The notes under the pieces are model-generated. The model saw nothing but the letters and a program-made list of their open reading frames with translations. It was not told the DNA's origin and ran no database searches. The translations under genes were made by a program, and so were the position numbers. A stretch of DNA of 64,000 nucleotides from Corynebacterium sp. MSK008 (GTDB taxonomy: Bacteria; Actinomycetota; Actinomycetes; Mycobacteriales; Mycobacteriaceae), in assembly GCF_030232585.1 (NCBI RefSeq), contig NZ_JASPJX010000011.1:1-64000 (forward strand). Reading direction: 5' to 3'. This document shows positions 56,150-64,000 of this stretch, in pieces; the stretch's first letter is position 1, and the number at the start of each line of letters is the position of its first letter.

Positions 56150-56617
56150 CTACATCCCGTCTTCGACACGCCAGGAGATGATGCGCGCTTCCGTCTCAGC
56201 GTGCGTGCGCCGATCCAGCGTGACGTGCACGTAGCGCTGCGCGAGCTGCTCCACCAGCCCGCCGCCCCACTCGGCTACCACCACGGCATCTTCGAGAGCG
56301 CTGTCCAGGTCGAGGGCGTCGAGCTCGCCCAGCGGGTCGTCGCCGAGCCGGTAGGCGTCCACATGCACGAGCGAGGGGCCGTTGCCTATCGACGAATGCT
56401 CCCGCGCAATCACGAACGTCGGGCTTGTCACCCTGCCCTTGACCCCCATGCCCCTCGCGATGCCCTGCGTGAAGGTGGTTTTGCCCGCGCCGAGCGGGCC
56501 GTCGAGCACCACAAGGTCGCCCGCCTCGAGCGCCTGGCCCAGCTCCTCGCCGAGCTTTTGCGTATCTTGGGCGCCTTCGCACAGCTGCTCGCCCTGCGAC
56601 GGAAACGTGGACTTCAT
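56150..56617 (-). CDS. tsaE: tRNA threonylcarbamoyladenosine biosynthesis ATPase TsaE
   Basis: A 155-residue ATPase with Walker A GPLGAGKTTFTQ near 40-51 and the TSPTF motif (VTSPTFVIA) of TsaE. It drives the TsaBDE reaction. Slots between alr, whose stop it abuts, and the membrane-protein gene. One GCYTATCGACG copy (56384). Confidence 0.9.
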   Translation of the reverse strand: MKSTFPSQGEQLCEGAQDTQKLGEELGQALEAGDLVVLDGPLGAGKTTFTQGIARGMGVKGRVTSPTFVIAREHSSIGNGPSLVHVDAYRLGDDPLGELDALDLDSALEDAVVVAEWGGGLVEQLAQRYVHVTLDRRTHAETEARIISWRVEDGM

Positions 56618-57685
56618 CTACTTGCCCTCCCCGATGTAGGTGCGGGTGGTGCGCCCGCGCGGGGCGCAGACCACCTCATAGTTAATGGTGCCGGCGCGCT
56701 TCGCCAGCGCTGTGGCGTCGCCGAAGATGACGGCCTCATCGCCCGCGGCCACGCCTGCGTCGTTGTCGCCCAACCAAACCACGATCTGGTCCATGGACAC
56801 CCGGCCCACCTGCGGGTAGGCCCGTCCCGCGATGTCGACCTCCACCGCACCCTGCCATAAGCGCTGCAGCCCGTCCGCGTAGCCCGCGGGGATGACGGCG
56901 GTGAACCCGTCCGCCGGCGCCTGCCAGGTGCGCGCGTAGCTGGTGGCCTCGCCTGTGCGCATCGGCTTGACCGTCACCACCGGCGCCGACCAGGCCATCG
57001 CCGGTTTGAGTCCGTGGTCGAGGCCGTCGACCGGCTCCAGGCCGTACAGGCTCACGCCCGGGCGCACCATGTCGAAGTGCAGGTCCGGTCGGGTCCACGT
57101 CGCCGGCGAGTTCGCCGCGTGGTTACGCGGCAGCTCAAGGCCCACCTGGCGGGCCTGGGCGATCGCGCGGCGAAACGCGGCGGCTTGCTGGTCGGTGTAC
57201 GGGTCGGCCGGGTCGTCGGCGCAGCTCAGGTGTGTCATCAGCCCCGCGACCGTGAGCTTGCCTTTGCGCTGCGCGTCCAGGGCGAGCTCGAAGGCCTCCT
57301 GCCAGCGGACCTCGTCGATGCCGGAGCGGTGCATCCCCGTATCCACTTTGAGGTAGACGGTGGGCGCCATTGGTGCGTCGATAAGCGAATGCAAATGCGT
57401 GAACGACGGGACCCCCACATCGACGCCAGCCGGGAGCTCCTCGTGCGGATCCCACAGCCACGCCAGCACCGGCTTAGTGGTGAGCTCGCGCACCCGGCGC
57501 GCCTCCGCAAAGGTGGCCACGCCAAACGCGTCCGCGCCGTTGGCCTCCATCACCGGCACGCAGCGCTCGACGCCGTGGTTGTAGGCGTCCGCCTTAACCA
57601 CGCACATCAGCTCCGCCGACGTCTGCTCGCGCAGGCGGCGGGTGTTGTGCGCGATAGCGTCCAGATCGATCGTTGTTGTCAGCAC
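56618..57685 (-). CDS. alr: Alanine racemase
   Basis: A 355-residue PLP enzyme that makes D-alanine for peptidoglycan. The PLP lysine is in VVKADAYNHG (near 30-39) and the second catalytic tyrosine region is VRPGVSLYGLEP. Length normal. The TTG/ATG start is followed by LTTTIDLDAIAHNTRRLRE. It leads directly into tsaE. One GCYTATCGACG copy (57376). Confidence 0.93.
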   Translation of the reverse strand: MLTTTIDLDAIAHNTRRLREQTSAELMCVVKADAYNHGVERCVPVMEANGADAFGVATFAEARRVRELTTKPVLAWLWDPHEELPAGVDVGVPSFTHLHSLIDAPMAPTVYLKVDTGMHRSGIDEVRWQEAFELALDAQRKGKLTVAGLMTHLSCADDPADPYTDQQAAAFRRAIAQARQVGLELPRNHAANSPATWTRPDLHFDMVRPGVSLYGLEPVDGLDHGLKPAMAWSAPVVTVKPMRTGEATSYARTWQAPADGFTAVIPAGYADGLQRLWQGAVEVDIAGRAYPQVGRVSMDQIVVWLGDNDAGVAAGDEAVIFGDATALAKRAGTINYEVVCAPRGRTTRTYIGEGK

Positions 57686-57692
57686 GGGCCTA

Positions 57693-58343
57693 TTACACCA
57701 TGTGGGTCACGCCCAAAACGATGAGCAGCACCGCCACCGACCACGTCGCCGCGGCCGTGACCTGGTCGGGGTGGGCGCGCGCCCAATCGAAGCCGCGCGC
57801 GGCGGCGCTTTCCGGCTTCGCGCGCACCCAGCCCACGGCCAACGCGGCGAGTGTGGGCAGCGACAGCGCCACCGTGGCGTAGAGCGGGATCGCGGCGTAG
57901 CGCACCTGCGCGTCGAGGCCGGCCGCCGACAGCAGCGCGAGTCCGCCGTAAAACGGCATCGACGTCGCCGACTGGATCAGGCCGAGCACCACGCCGGTTC
58001 CCACCGTGGCCGGGCCGGGTGTGTGCAGCGGGCGCATGATCTTCTGCACCAGCGCCTGGTTGTCACCGCCGCGCAGCGCCAGGACGGCGGTGAGGATGCC
58101 GGTGGCAATGAGCAAAATGCCGAACACCGGGCCTTCGACGAAGCGCTGCACCACCGGGCCCAGCCCGTCGAAAATCACCAGCATGATCAGCGCCAGGCCT
58201 GCCACACCACACCAATCGCCCGCGATCAGCAGCGCGGTGGTCTTGGCGTAGTTGTGCCTTGCGGCGATGCCGACCGCGACGATGACGCCGATGAGGAGCA
58301 GATTCACCGAATCAATGAACGCCAGCTGCAAAGCACCGAGCAT
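57693..58343 (-). CDS. Polytopic membrane protein (GAP/LysE-like)
   Basis: A 216-residue protein with six hydrophobic segments (about 13-28, 37-58, 70-88, 115-135, 149-165 and 192-214). The pattern SVNLLLIGVIV and QSATSMPFYGGLALL resembles LysE-superfamily/GAP-type small transporters. It is 7 bp upstream of alr and probably in the same transcription unit. Substrate unknown. Confidence 0.6.
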   Translation of the reverse strand: MLGALQLAFIDSVNLLLIGVIVAVGIAARHNYAKTTALLIAGDWCGVAGLALIMLVIFDGLGPVVQRFVEGPVFGILLIATGILTAVLALRGGDNQALVQKIMRPLHTPGPATVGTGVVLGLIQSATSMPFYGGLALLSAAGLDAQVRYAAIPLYATVALSLPTLAALAVGWVRAKPESAAARGFDWARAHPDQVTAAATWSVAVLLIVLGVTHMV

Positions 58344-58399
58344 CCGACCTCCTGTGTGTGGGGTTTGTCGGACTCACCCTAGCGGAGACAGGTTTGCAG

Positions 58400-58405
58400 T
58401 AGGAT
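58400..58405 (+). promoter_or_regulatory. -10 box of the alpha/beta-hydrolase gene
   Basis: TAGGAT ends 7 nt before the GTG start at 58413. Confidence 0.45.
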
Positions 58406-58412
58406 TGCCCGC

Positions 58413-59267
58413 GTGTCTGCGAAGCTGAAGAATCTTTCCGACCTGTCCAAGCGTGGCCCCCACCGCGTCCTGGAAGGCGACCTGGGCTACACCGGCCTGC
58501 CCGGCAAGGTCTACACCCCCGCCGAAGGCAAGAACCTGCCCGGCGTGGCGTTCGGCCACGACTGGCTCAAGGACGTCGCCGCCTACGAGGACACCCTGCG
58601 CCACCTGGCCAGCTGGGGCATCGCCGTGGCCGCGCCGGACACCGAAACCGGCTTCAAGCCCGACCACACCGGCCTGGCCGCCGACCTGGAGACCGCCATG
58701 CAGATCCTCGGCGGCGTGCGCCTGGGCAACGGCAACATCACCATCTCACCCGGCAAGCTCGGCATCGTCGGCCACGGCATGGGCGGCGGCGCGGCCGTGC
58801 TCGCCGCGGTGGACAACCCGAAGGCGAAGGCCGTGGCGGCGGTGTACCCGGCCAACGTCGCGCCGTCCGCCGTCGAGGCGGCGCGCAACCTGTTCGTCCC
58901 CGGCATGGTCGTCGGCCCCGGCGAAGACGGCGACTCGCTGTTCGACCCCGGCAACCCCGCCAAGCTGGCCTACAACTGGGCCGGCGAAGTGGTCTACCGC
59001 GCCCCGAAGAAGGGCGACCAGCAGTCCTTCTCCGAGGACACCTTGGTCAAGCGCATCCTTGGCCTGGGCAAATCCGACCGCGGACTGCAGGAAACCGTCC
59101 GCGGCCTGCTCGTGGGCTACCTGCTGCACCAGCTCGACGGCGACAAGGCCTACGCCTCCTACTCCGAGCCGGACGCCGAAGGCTCCGGCGTGGAGGCTCT
59201 GACCGGCGAAAAGCTATCCAAGGCCGCCGGCCTGGCGCGCGACAACGCCGGCTTCTCCCTGTTCTAG
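58413..59267 (+). CDS. Alpha/beta-hydrolase-fold protein with altered nucleophile site
   Basis: A 284-residue protein of dienelactone-hydrolase-like appearance, with LPGVAFGHDWL near the N-terminus and an elbow GIVGHGMGGGAAVLA. In catalytic family members the elbow reads G-x-S-x-G; here the Ser position holds His. A lipase/esterase function is therefore doubtful. It is divergent from the polytopic membrane-protein gene at 57693 and starts with a leaderless-type GTG. No signal peptide. Confidence 0.7.
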   Translation: MSAKLKNLSDLSKRGPHRVLEGDLGYTGLPGKVYTPAEGKNLPGVAFGHDWLKDVAAYEDTLRHLASWGIAVAAPDTETGFKPDHTGLAADLETAMQILGGVRLGNGNITISPGKLGIVGHGMGGGAAVLAAVDNPKAKAVAAVYPANVAPSAVEAARNLFVPGMVVGPGEDGDSLFDPGNPAKLAYNWAGEVVYRAPKKGDQQSFSEDTLVKRILGLGKSDRGLQETVRGLLVGYLLHQLDGDKAYASYSEPDAEGSGVEALTGEKLSKAAGLARDNAGFSLF

Positions 59268-59289
59268 CCCCCTTCCCCGTCGTGGTTGC

Positions 59290-59568
59290 TTACACGACGG
59301 GGTTTTCGCCGTTCGGGCCAATCGCGCGCAGCACCGCCTGGATCTGCTGCTTTTGCGTCTTCTGCGCCGCGTTACGACGAGGCCGCGGCATGCTGTAGTC
59401 CCCCCGCGGCACCGTCACCGGTTGCCTAGGCATCGTCTCGCGGGCCCGCGCGTGGTGCTTGGCGGTCATCTCCATCTTCTGCTGCGTTTCCTTCATCAAC
59501 GCCTCAAAATCCGCCATGCGCTTCGCCGTGCGCTTTTGGTACTGCGCCACAAACAGCTCGAAATCCAT
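59290..59568 (-). CDS. Small basic hypothetical protein
   Basis: A 92-residue protein from ATG 59568, which has a strong GGGGAG site. The N-terminal half is helical (FELFVAQYQKRTAKRMADFEALMKE), the rest basic and Pro/Arg-rich. It is the last gene of a three-gene minus-strand set with the two genes upstream. Unknown function; possible secretion-associated or nucleic-acid-binding protein. Confidence 0.5.
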   Translation of the reverse strand: MDFELFVAQYQKRTAKRMADFEALMKETQQKMEMTAKHHARARETMPRQPVTVPRGDYSMPRPRRNAAQKTQKQQIQAVLRAIGPNGENPVV

Positions 59569-59570
59569 CG

Positions 59571-60608
59571 CTACCACTCCCCTGACTTCTTCATTGCCCA
59601 CGGATCAACGCCCGCCCCGCCGGCGGCAGTGCCGGTGCCGGTGCTTCCCGCCTGCGCCGGCTGCGTCTCCAGGTTCTCCAGCTTCTTCGGCGGCGGTGCC
59701 GGCTCCTCCACCTGCGACAGCTCCGGCGGCGGGGCGATCACCCCGTCATCCGCACGTGCAGGCGCGGGCGGCGGCAGTGGTGGAGGTTCCGGCTCGGGTT
59801 CCGGCTCTGGCTCGGGCTCCGTCGGGCAGTCCTCGAGCGCCGTCTCGTCGATGCCGAGCGTCGCCTCCAGGTTCGCTTCCAGCGTCAACCCCAGCTTCAG
59901 ATCCAGTCCCACACCGGCGCCAGCATGCGCCGAAGCGTCGGAGGCGCTGGTAGCGGCGGCAGGGCGCGTGCTGACGTCGCAAGGCGCATGCCCCTTCTCC
60001 CCGAACTCCACCGGCGGGGCGGGCTGCTCGGTCGCCGCAGCGTCGACGCGCGTAGCGACCTCGCCCAGGCACTCCTTGATCACGCAGTTGCGGTCGCTGG
60101 CGGTCTCGCGCGCGGTGCGAAGCGCCTCAATGACCATCTCCACCGCCGGCTGGATCAGCTGCACAATCCCGCAGTTCAGCACGATATCCAGCATGCGACG
60201 CGCCGGCTCCAGCAAGGCGCGCACCGCCGAGGCCGCGGTGTCCACGATCGTTTTGATCGCCTCCCCGCACTGCCCCATGGACTCACCGGCCGCTTTCGCG
60301 CGGTCGAAATGCTCGGTTTCGCGTGTTTCGTCGCAAAGCTCGCGCTCGCGAATACCCACCTCGTCGAACCAGGCGCTGTCATCGCACGAGCACGTCCGCG
60401 CCGGTGTTTCCGGGCGCTGCCCGCCCGCAGACAACTTCAGGCCCGCGGCAAGGAACGCGCTAAGCTCCAGTCCCTCGGTCTGCGCCACCTGCTCCAGCAG
60501 CTCACCCGCCAGGCAGTGGACTGCCGCACGCTGCGCCGGCCCCACCTCCGGCGCGACATCAACCGCGCGAACAAGCGACTGGACGTCGTCTTTCACCGCA
60601 GCCATCAT
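59571..60608 (-). CDS. Hypothetical protein with EP-repeat linker
   Basis: A 345-residue cytoplasmic or exported protein with no obvious signal. The N-terminal two-thirds is helical with six or more cysteines (SCDD, GQCGEA, LNCG, RNCV, KECL, PCDV). Then comes an (EP)n stretch followed by PPPLPPPAPA, and an acidic-Pro tail. It overlaps the small helical upstream gene by 4 bp and is 2 bp upstream of the small basic gene. The arrangement of a small helical protein plus a larger Pro-rich one recalls WXG100/type VII effector operons, but no WXG motif or secretion signal was found. Confidence 0.55.
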   Translation of the reverse strand: MMAAVKDDVQSLVRAVDVAPEVGPAQRAAVHCLAGELLEQVAQTEGLELSAFLAAGLKLSAGGQRPETPARTCSCDDSAWFDEVGIRERELCDETRETEHFDRAKAAGESMGQCGEAIKTIVDTAASAVRALLEPARRMLDIVLNCGIVQLIQPAVEMVIEALRTARETASDRNCVIKECLGEVATRVDAAATEQPAPPVEFGEKGHAPCDVSTRPAAATSASDASAHAGAGVGLDLKLGLTLEANLEATLGIDETALEDCPTEPEPEPEPEPEPPPLPPPAPARADDGVIAPPPELSQVEEPAPPPKKLENLETQPAQAGSTGTGTAAGGAGVDPWAMKKSGEW

Positions 60609-60931
60609 GCGTTATCCACCCCACCGGAAATCGACTCCAAAAACTCGGAGGAGAGCTGGTCGGCGGCGACGGTAGCGTCGCTAAGCAACAGCACCTGCCC
60701 CCAATTCTCCTCGCGCGCCGCAAGGAAACGTTGCGACGTGGAATGCAACGCCTCCAACGCATCGACGATGCGCTGACCCTCCCGCGCAAACCCCGCGCCG
60801 AACGACGACGCGGCAACCACCGGCCGCCCAGCGTCGAGCTCGCGCGCGGCGTCGCGGTACGCGTCAATAGCCTCTGTGTACTTCGTGCGCACCGCATCAA
60901 TATCGATGTCGAGCGCCCCAACATGTGTCAT
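60605..60931 (-). CDS. Small helical protein, WXG100-like by size
   Basis: A 108-residue protein that is almost entirely alpha-helical, MTHVGALDIDIDAVRTKY onward, with two long amphipathic helices and a NWGQV segment near 76. Size and fold prediction resemble ESAT-6/WXG100 proteins, but the WXG is replaced by WGQ and sits late. It is the first gene of the small operon ending at 59290. Assignment is tentative. Confidence 0.45.
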   Translation of the reverse strand: MTHVGALDIDIDAVRTKYTEAIDAYRDAARELDAGRPVVAASSFGAGFAREGQRIVDALEALHSTSQRFLAAREENWGQVLLLSDATVAADQLSSEFLESISGGVDNA

Positions 60932-61039
60932 ATGCCCACCCCCGAAAGGCTCGCAGTTGAACTGTCTTACCTTTACTTAGACTCCCCCAACGCCCCGGCG
61001 GTTCCCTGCCGGGGCAAAAAACTTTTACCGCCGATAAAC

Positions 61040-62383
61040 CTACACCGCGGCAACGACCGCCGCGAGGCGACCGGCAACCTTGCGCGCCTGCTCCTCCTCA
61101 GCGGCCTCCACCATGACGCGGAACAGCTCTTCCGTGCCAGACGGGCGCAGCAACACGCGGCCGGCATCGCCCAGCTCAGCTTCCGCCTCGGCGATGGCGT
61201 CCTTGACGGACTGGTCCTGAAGGATCAGCGCCTTGTTGGACACCGGCACGTTGATCAGCGTCTGCGGCAGCACCGTCATCACCTCCGCCAGCTCGGCGAG
61301 CGTCTTGCCGGTCTCCGCCATGCGCTCCATGAGCATGAGGCCGGACAGCACGCCGTCGCCAGTCGTGGCATGCGCCGGCACCACGATGTGGCCGGACTGC
61401 TCGCCGCCCAGGGAGAAATCGCCGTTGCCCAGCTCTTCGAGTACGTAGCGGTCTCCCACCTTCGTCTGACGCACCGAGATGCCCTCGCGCTCCATGGCCA
61501 GCTTCAGGCCCAGGTTGCTCATCACCGTGGCGACGAGCGTGTTGTCCTTCAGGCTGTTGGACTCCTTCATGCCGGTGGCGAGGATGGCCATGATCTGGTC
61601 GCCGTCGACGACGTTGCCCTGCGCATCCACGGCTAGGCAGCGATCGGCGTCGCCGTCGTGCGCCAGGCCCAGGTCCGCACCGTGTTCGACCACGGCCGCC
61701 TGGATCTGGTCCATGTGGGTGGAGCCGGAGCCGTCGTTGATGTTGTAGGCGTTCGGCGTGTTGTGGATGGCGGTGACCTCGGCGCCAGCGGCCGCGTAGG
61801 CCTTCGGGGCGACCTCGGAGGCGGCGCCGTTGGCGCAGTCCACCACGACCTTGATGCCGTTCAGAGGCTCAGTGATGGCCTCTTTGAGGTGGGCGAGGTA
61901 GCGCTCCTGGGCATCCGGCGCTTCCTCGATCACGCGCCCGATGGCGGTGCCGGTCGGGCCCGTTTCCTCCAGCACGGCCATGGCGCGCTCGATCTCGTCT
62001 TCGATGTCGTCCGGCAGCTTCTTGCCGCCGGCGGCGAAGAACTTGATGCCGTTATCCGGCATCGGGTTGTGGGACGCAGAGATCATCACACCGATGTCGG
62101 CGCCGTAGTCGTCGGTGAGAAACGCCAGTCCCGGGGTGGGGATGACGCCGACGCGCAGCACGTCCACGCCTTTCGACGCCATACCGGCCGCCATCGCGGC
62201 AGCCAGCATCTCGCCGGAGACGCGCGGGTCCCGGCCGATCAGCGCGATCGGGCGGCGCTTCTCCGAGCCGCGGTCCTTGGTCAGCACGGTCGCAGCCGCG
62301 GCGCCGAGCTTGAGGGCAAGCGATGCGGTGAGGGCCTCGTTAGCCAGGCCGCGGACACCGTCAGTTCCGAACAATCGAGTCAT
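61040..62383 (-). CDS. glmM: Phosphoglucosamine mutase
   Basis: A 447-residue enzyme making glucosamine-1-phosphate for UDP-GlcNAc and cell wall synthesis. The phosphoserine loop is [12 protein letters not shown] near 105, the Mg site HDGDADRC and the sugar loop GGEQSGHI follow. The ATG at 62383 has a CATAAT -10 box 7 nt upstream. Near rpsI, as in many actinobacteria. Confidence 0.95.
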   Translation of the reverse strand: MTRLFGTDGVRGLANEALTASLALKLGAAAATVLTKDRGSEKRRPIALIGRDPRVSGEMLAAAMAAGMASKGVDVLRVGVIPTPGLAFLTDDYGADIGVMISASHNPMPDNGIKFFAAGGKKLPDDIEDEIERAMAVLEETGPTGTAIGRVIEEAPDAQERYLAHLKEAITEPLNGIKVVVDCANGAASEVAPKAYAAAGAEVTAIHNTPNAYNINDGSGSTHMDQIQAAVVEHGADLGLAHDGDADRCLAVDAQGNVVDGDQIMAILATGMKESNSLKDNTLVATVMSNLGLKLAMEREGISVRQTKVGDRYVLEELGNGDFSLGGEQSGHIVVPAHATTGDGVLSGLMLMERMAETGKTLAELAEVMTVLPQTLINVPVSNKALILQDQSVKDAIAEAEAELGDAGRVLLRPSGTEELFRVMVEAAEEEQARKVAGRLAAVVAAV

Positions 62384-62390
62384 GCGCACA

Positions 62391-62396
62391 ATTATG
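62391..62396 (-). promoter_or_regulatory. -10 box of glmM
   Basis: CATAAT on the minus strand ends 7 nt before the ATG at 62383. A GCYTATCGACG motif lies just upstream (62402). Confidence 0.5.
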
Positions 62397-62524
62397 CACT
62401 TGCCTATCGACGATCGCTCCGCCACCCCAACTTCCGCGCAATTTAACCTGGCGTTTTGCGAGTTATCCACAGGGGTGGTGGCGCAAATTCCACAGGGCGG
62501 ACCGGGGTGGGGTTGCGTTGGGTT

Positions 62525-62530
62525 TAGGGT
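62525..62530 (+). promoter_or_regulatory. -10 box of the HNH gene
   Basis: TAGGGT ends 8 nt before the ATG at 62539. Confidence 0.4.
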
Positions 62531-62538
62531 CTGTGGCC

Positions 62539-63612
62539 ATGAACCCGTTCGACGCATTCATCCAGGCGATGTCCGCAGTATCCATGGAGACACTGCGGCA
62601 CTTCGACCTGCCTGTCGCCCTTGCGGCCGGCATGGCGCCGGATAAGGCACGCGCGTGGGCGCGGATGCAGGACGTCTACTACGGGAAAACGAAATTCACC
62701 CGCAAGCAATCGGAAGCCGCGCAGAAAGCCCACGCGTTCTCACTCGACGAGCTCGGACTGATCGAACGGCGCATCAGCGGCGTGAAAGACGCTGGCGAGC
62801 GGTGGCGGCTGCGGCTGGAACTGCTGGATGTTTCTGGCGGGTACCGCGCGATCGAGCGCGCCGCACGCGACATCGTGCCCCGCGACGACAACGCCCCGAC
62901 AAAGAAGCAGGTGGCGTTCTCGGCACCGAAGAACGGGCGGGCGCGCATCACCATCGACACCACCGACCGCAAAGCAGCCGACTTAGAGCACCGCCTGCGC
63001 CAAGGCATCGACCCGGCCCTGCCGGCTGCGGCGCAGATGGAGGAGGCGTTTTGGCGCATCGTCGAAGGCACCACCGGCGGAGTCGTCGCAGCAGCACCAC
63101 GCCCGATCGTGATGGTGCCGATCACCGAACACGCCCGGATCATGGCGGGTGACGGCGACGACGTCATCCTCACACTCACCGACGGCACCATCATGACGGG
63201 TGCGGAGTACCTCCAGCAGGAGTTCGGCGAAGCCTTGGAGGTTGCCGCCTTCCACCCGGAGGAAGGGGCGGTGAACCTCTACGACACCGAGCGTTTTGCC
63301 AACCAGAAACAACGCGATCTTGCCTGCATGGTCTCACCCGTGTGCGCGTTCCCAGGCTGTAGGCACGGGGCGTACGGGTCGGAGATCCATCATGTGGATG
63401 CGTGGAAACACGGTGGGCTGACCAACATGGACAACCTGGTGCCGCTGTGCCGGTATCACAACCGGATCAACGACGATGACCCCTGGCGCAACACCCGCGG
63501 CCGCATCGCCATGATCAGAGGCGCACCGTGGTGGGTCTCACCGCGCGGGTTCCACATCAAAAACACCGACCGCGGAGCACTCGACCAACTCTTCGGACCA
63601 CCAAACACCTAG
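62539..63612 (+). CDS. HNH endonuclease-domain protein
   Basis: A 357-residue protein with an N-terminal helical part of DUF222-like composition and a C-terminal HNH domain: [38 protein letters not shown] (Cys pair, HH, and N/H catalytic set). Such genes are multi-copy in actinobacteria and often behave as mobile or phage-related; their cellular role is not established. It lies alone between glmM and rpsI. Confidence 0.8.
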   Translation: MNPFDAFIQAMSAVSMETLRHFDLPVALAAGMAPDKARAWARMQDVYYGKTKFTRKQSEAAQKAHAFSLDELGLIERRISGVKDAGERWRLRLELLDVSGGYRAIERAARDIVPRDDNAPTKKQVAFSAPKNGRARITIDTTDRKAADLEHRLRQGIDPALPAAAQMEEAFWRIVEGTTGGVVAAAPRPIVMVPITEHARIMAGDGDDVILTLTDGTIMTGAEYLQQEFGEALEVAAFHPEEGAVNLYDTERFANQKQRDLACMVSPVCAFPGCRHGAYGSEIHHVDAWKHGGLTNMDNLVPLCRYHNRINDDDPWRNTRGRIAMIRGAPWWVSPRGFHIKNTDRGALDQLFGPPNT

Positions 63613-63621
63613 CAACGCAAA

Positions 63622-63651
63622 ACGCCGCCGCCCAACAACGGACGACGGCGT
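63622..63651. terminator. Hairpin between the HNH gene and rpsI
   Basis: ACGCCGCCG and CGACGGCGT pair with one mismatch around a 12-nt loop, between two convergent genes. Confidence 0.5.
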
Positions 63652-63672
63652 ACAACGCACGCGTAAAAGCGA

Positions 63673-64000
63673 TTAACGCTTGGAGTACTGCGGTGCGCGA
63701 CGGGCCTTGTGCAGACCTGCCTTCTTGCGCTCCACGGCACGGGCGTCACGGGTGAGCAGGCCAGCCTTCTTCAGGGTGGTGCGCTCAGCCGGGTTGTAGA
63801 CGTTCAGTGCGCGGGCGATGGCCAGGCGCAGAGCACCGGACTGGCCGGTCGGGCCGCCACCGGAGATGTTGGCCTTGATGTCGAACTGGCCCTCGCGCTC
63901 GAGCAGGGTCAGCGGGGTGAGGATGTCCTGCTGGTGCAGCTTGTTCGGGAAGTAGTCCTCGAACTCGCGGCCGTTGACGGTGATCTTGCCCTCGCCCTCG
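63673..64000 (-). CDS. rpsI: 30S ribosomal protein S9, 5' part outside the window
   Basis: Only the C-terminal ~109 residues are present. They contain [21 protein letters not shown] and the basic tail ending RRAPQYSKR, diagnostic for S9, whose C-terminal arginine contacts P-site tRNA. The upstream rplM partner is not in view. Confidence 0.95.
   Translation of the reverse strand, partial: EGEGKITVNGREFEDYFPNKLHQQDILTPLTLLEREGQFDIKANISGGGPTGQSGALRLAIARALNVYNPAERTTLKKAGLLTRDARAVERKKAGLHKARRAPQYSKR

Overview
This window is a chromosomal segment of a high-GC actinobacterium, almost certainly a Corynebacterium. The evidence is gene content and order: guaA, guaB3, guaB2, DUF5319, rsdA, sigD, a WhiB gene, groEL and groES; an EsrISR-like PspC/kinase/regulator cluster; metY-metX; the mutasome genes dnaE2 and imuA'-imuB; and the TsaD/TsaB/TsaE-alr cluster. 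Many genes have a TANNNT-type -10 box ending 5-9 nt before the start codon, the usual sign of leaderless mRNAs in this group. The species cannot be fixed from the sequence.

Layout. 0-5 kb is accessory: an AlbA/ATPase-type protein cut by the window edge, a decayed fragment of dnaE2, and a lactococcin-972-like bacteriocin locus (short precursor, DUF1430 permease, ABC ATPase). 5-14 kb holds metY-metX, a phosphoesterase, DUF3017-folD, a TrmL-like methyltransferase and two PH-domain membrane proteins. 13.4-19.8 kb is a disturbed zone: an iteron-like repeat array, an Abi/HEPN gene flanked by copies of the dnaE2 3' end, dnaE2 itself, and an IS3-family element. 19.9-24.3 kb encodes a methionine importer with two tandem MetQ lipoproteins. 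24.5-30.2 kb has a sucrase/ferredoxin-like protein, a lipoprotein, imuA'-imuB and small membrane proteins. 30.2-38.5 kb is a divergent unit: a peptide-type ABC importer plus AhpD-like protein on one strand and an FAD/NAD(P)-binding protein on the other, with a perfect McbR-type box between them. 38.5-42.5 kb is the EsrISR-like cluster with a duplicated PspC gene. 42.5-52.9 kb is purine synthesis, sigma-D with its anti-sigma factor, a WhiB protein and chaperonins. 53-61 kb is the t6A-tRNA/alr cluster, a hydrolase and a small unknown operon. 61-64 kb holds glmM, an HNH protein and the end of rpsI.

How the genes work together. Sulfur assimilation recurs: metY, metQ and the 36.6 kb divergent operon all carry TAGAC-N6-GTNNA sites, so one McbR-like repressor may co-regulate them. 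DNA damage response is represented by dnaE2 and imuA'-imuB, each with a LexA-like site.

The strongest unexplained signals are: (a) an 11-bp motif GCYTATCGACG present 20 times on both strands and in several reading frames; (b) repeated duplication of gene 3' ends (dnaE2 twice, trmL, the FAD protein plus guaA), which record past insertions or tandem duplications; (c) the McbR link to an importer/oxidation operon of unknown substrate.
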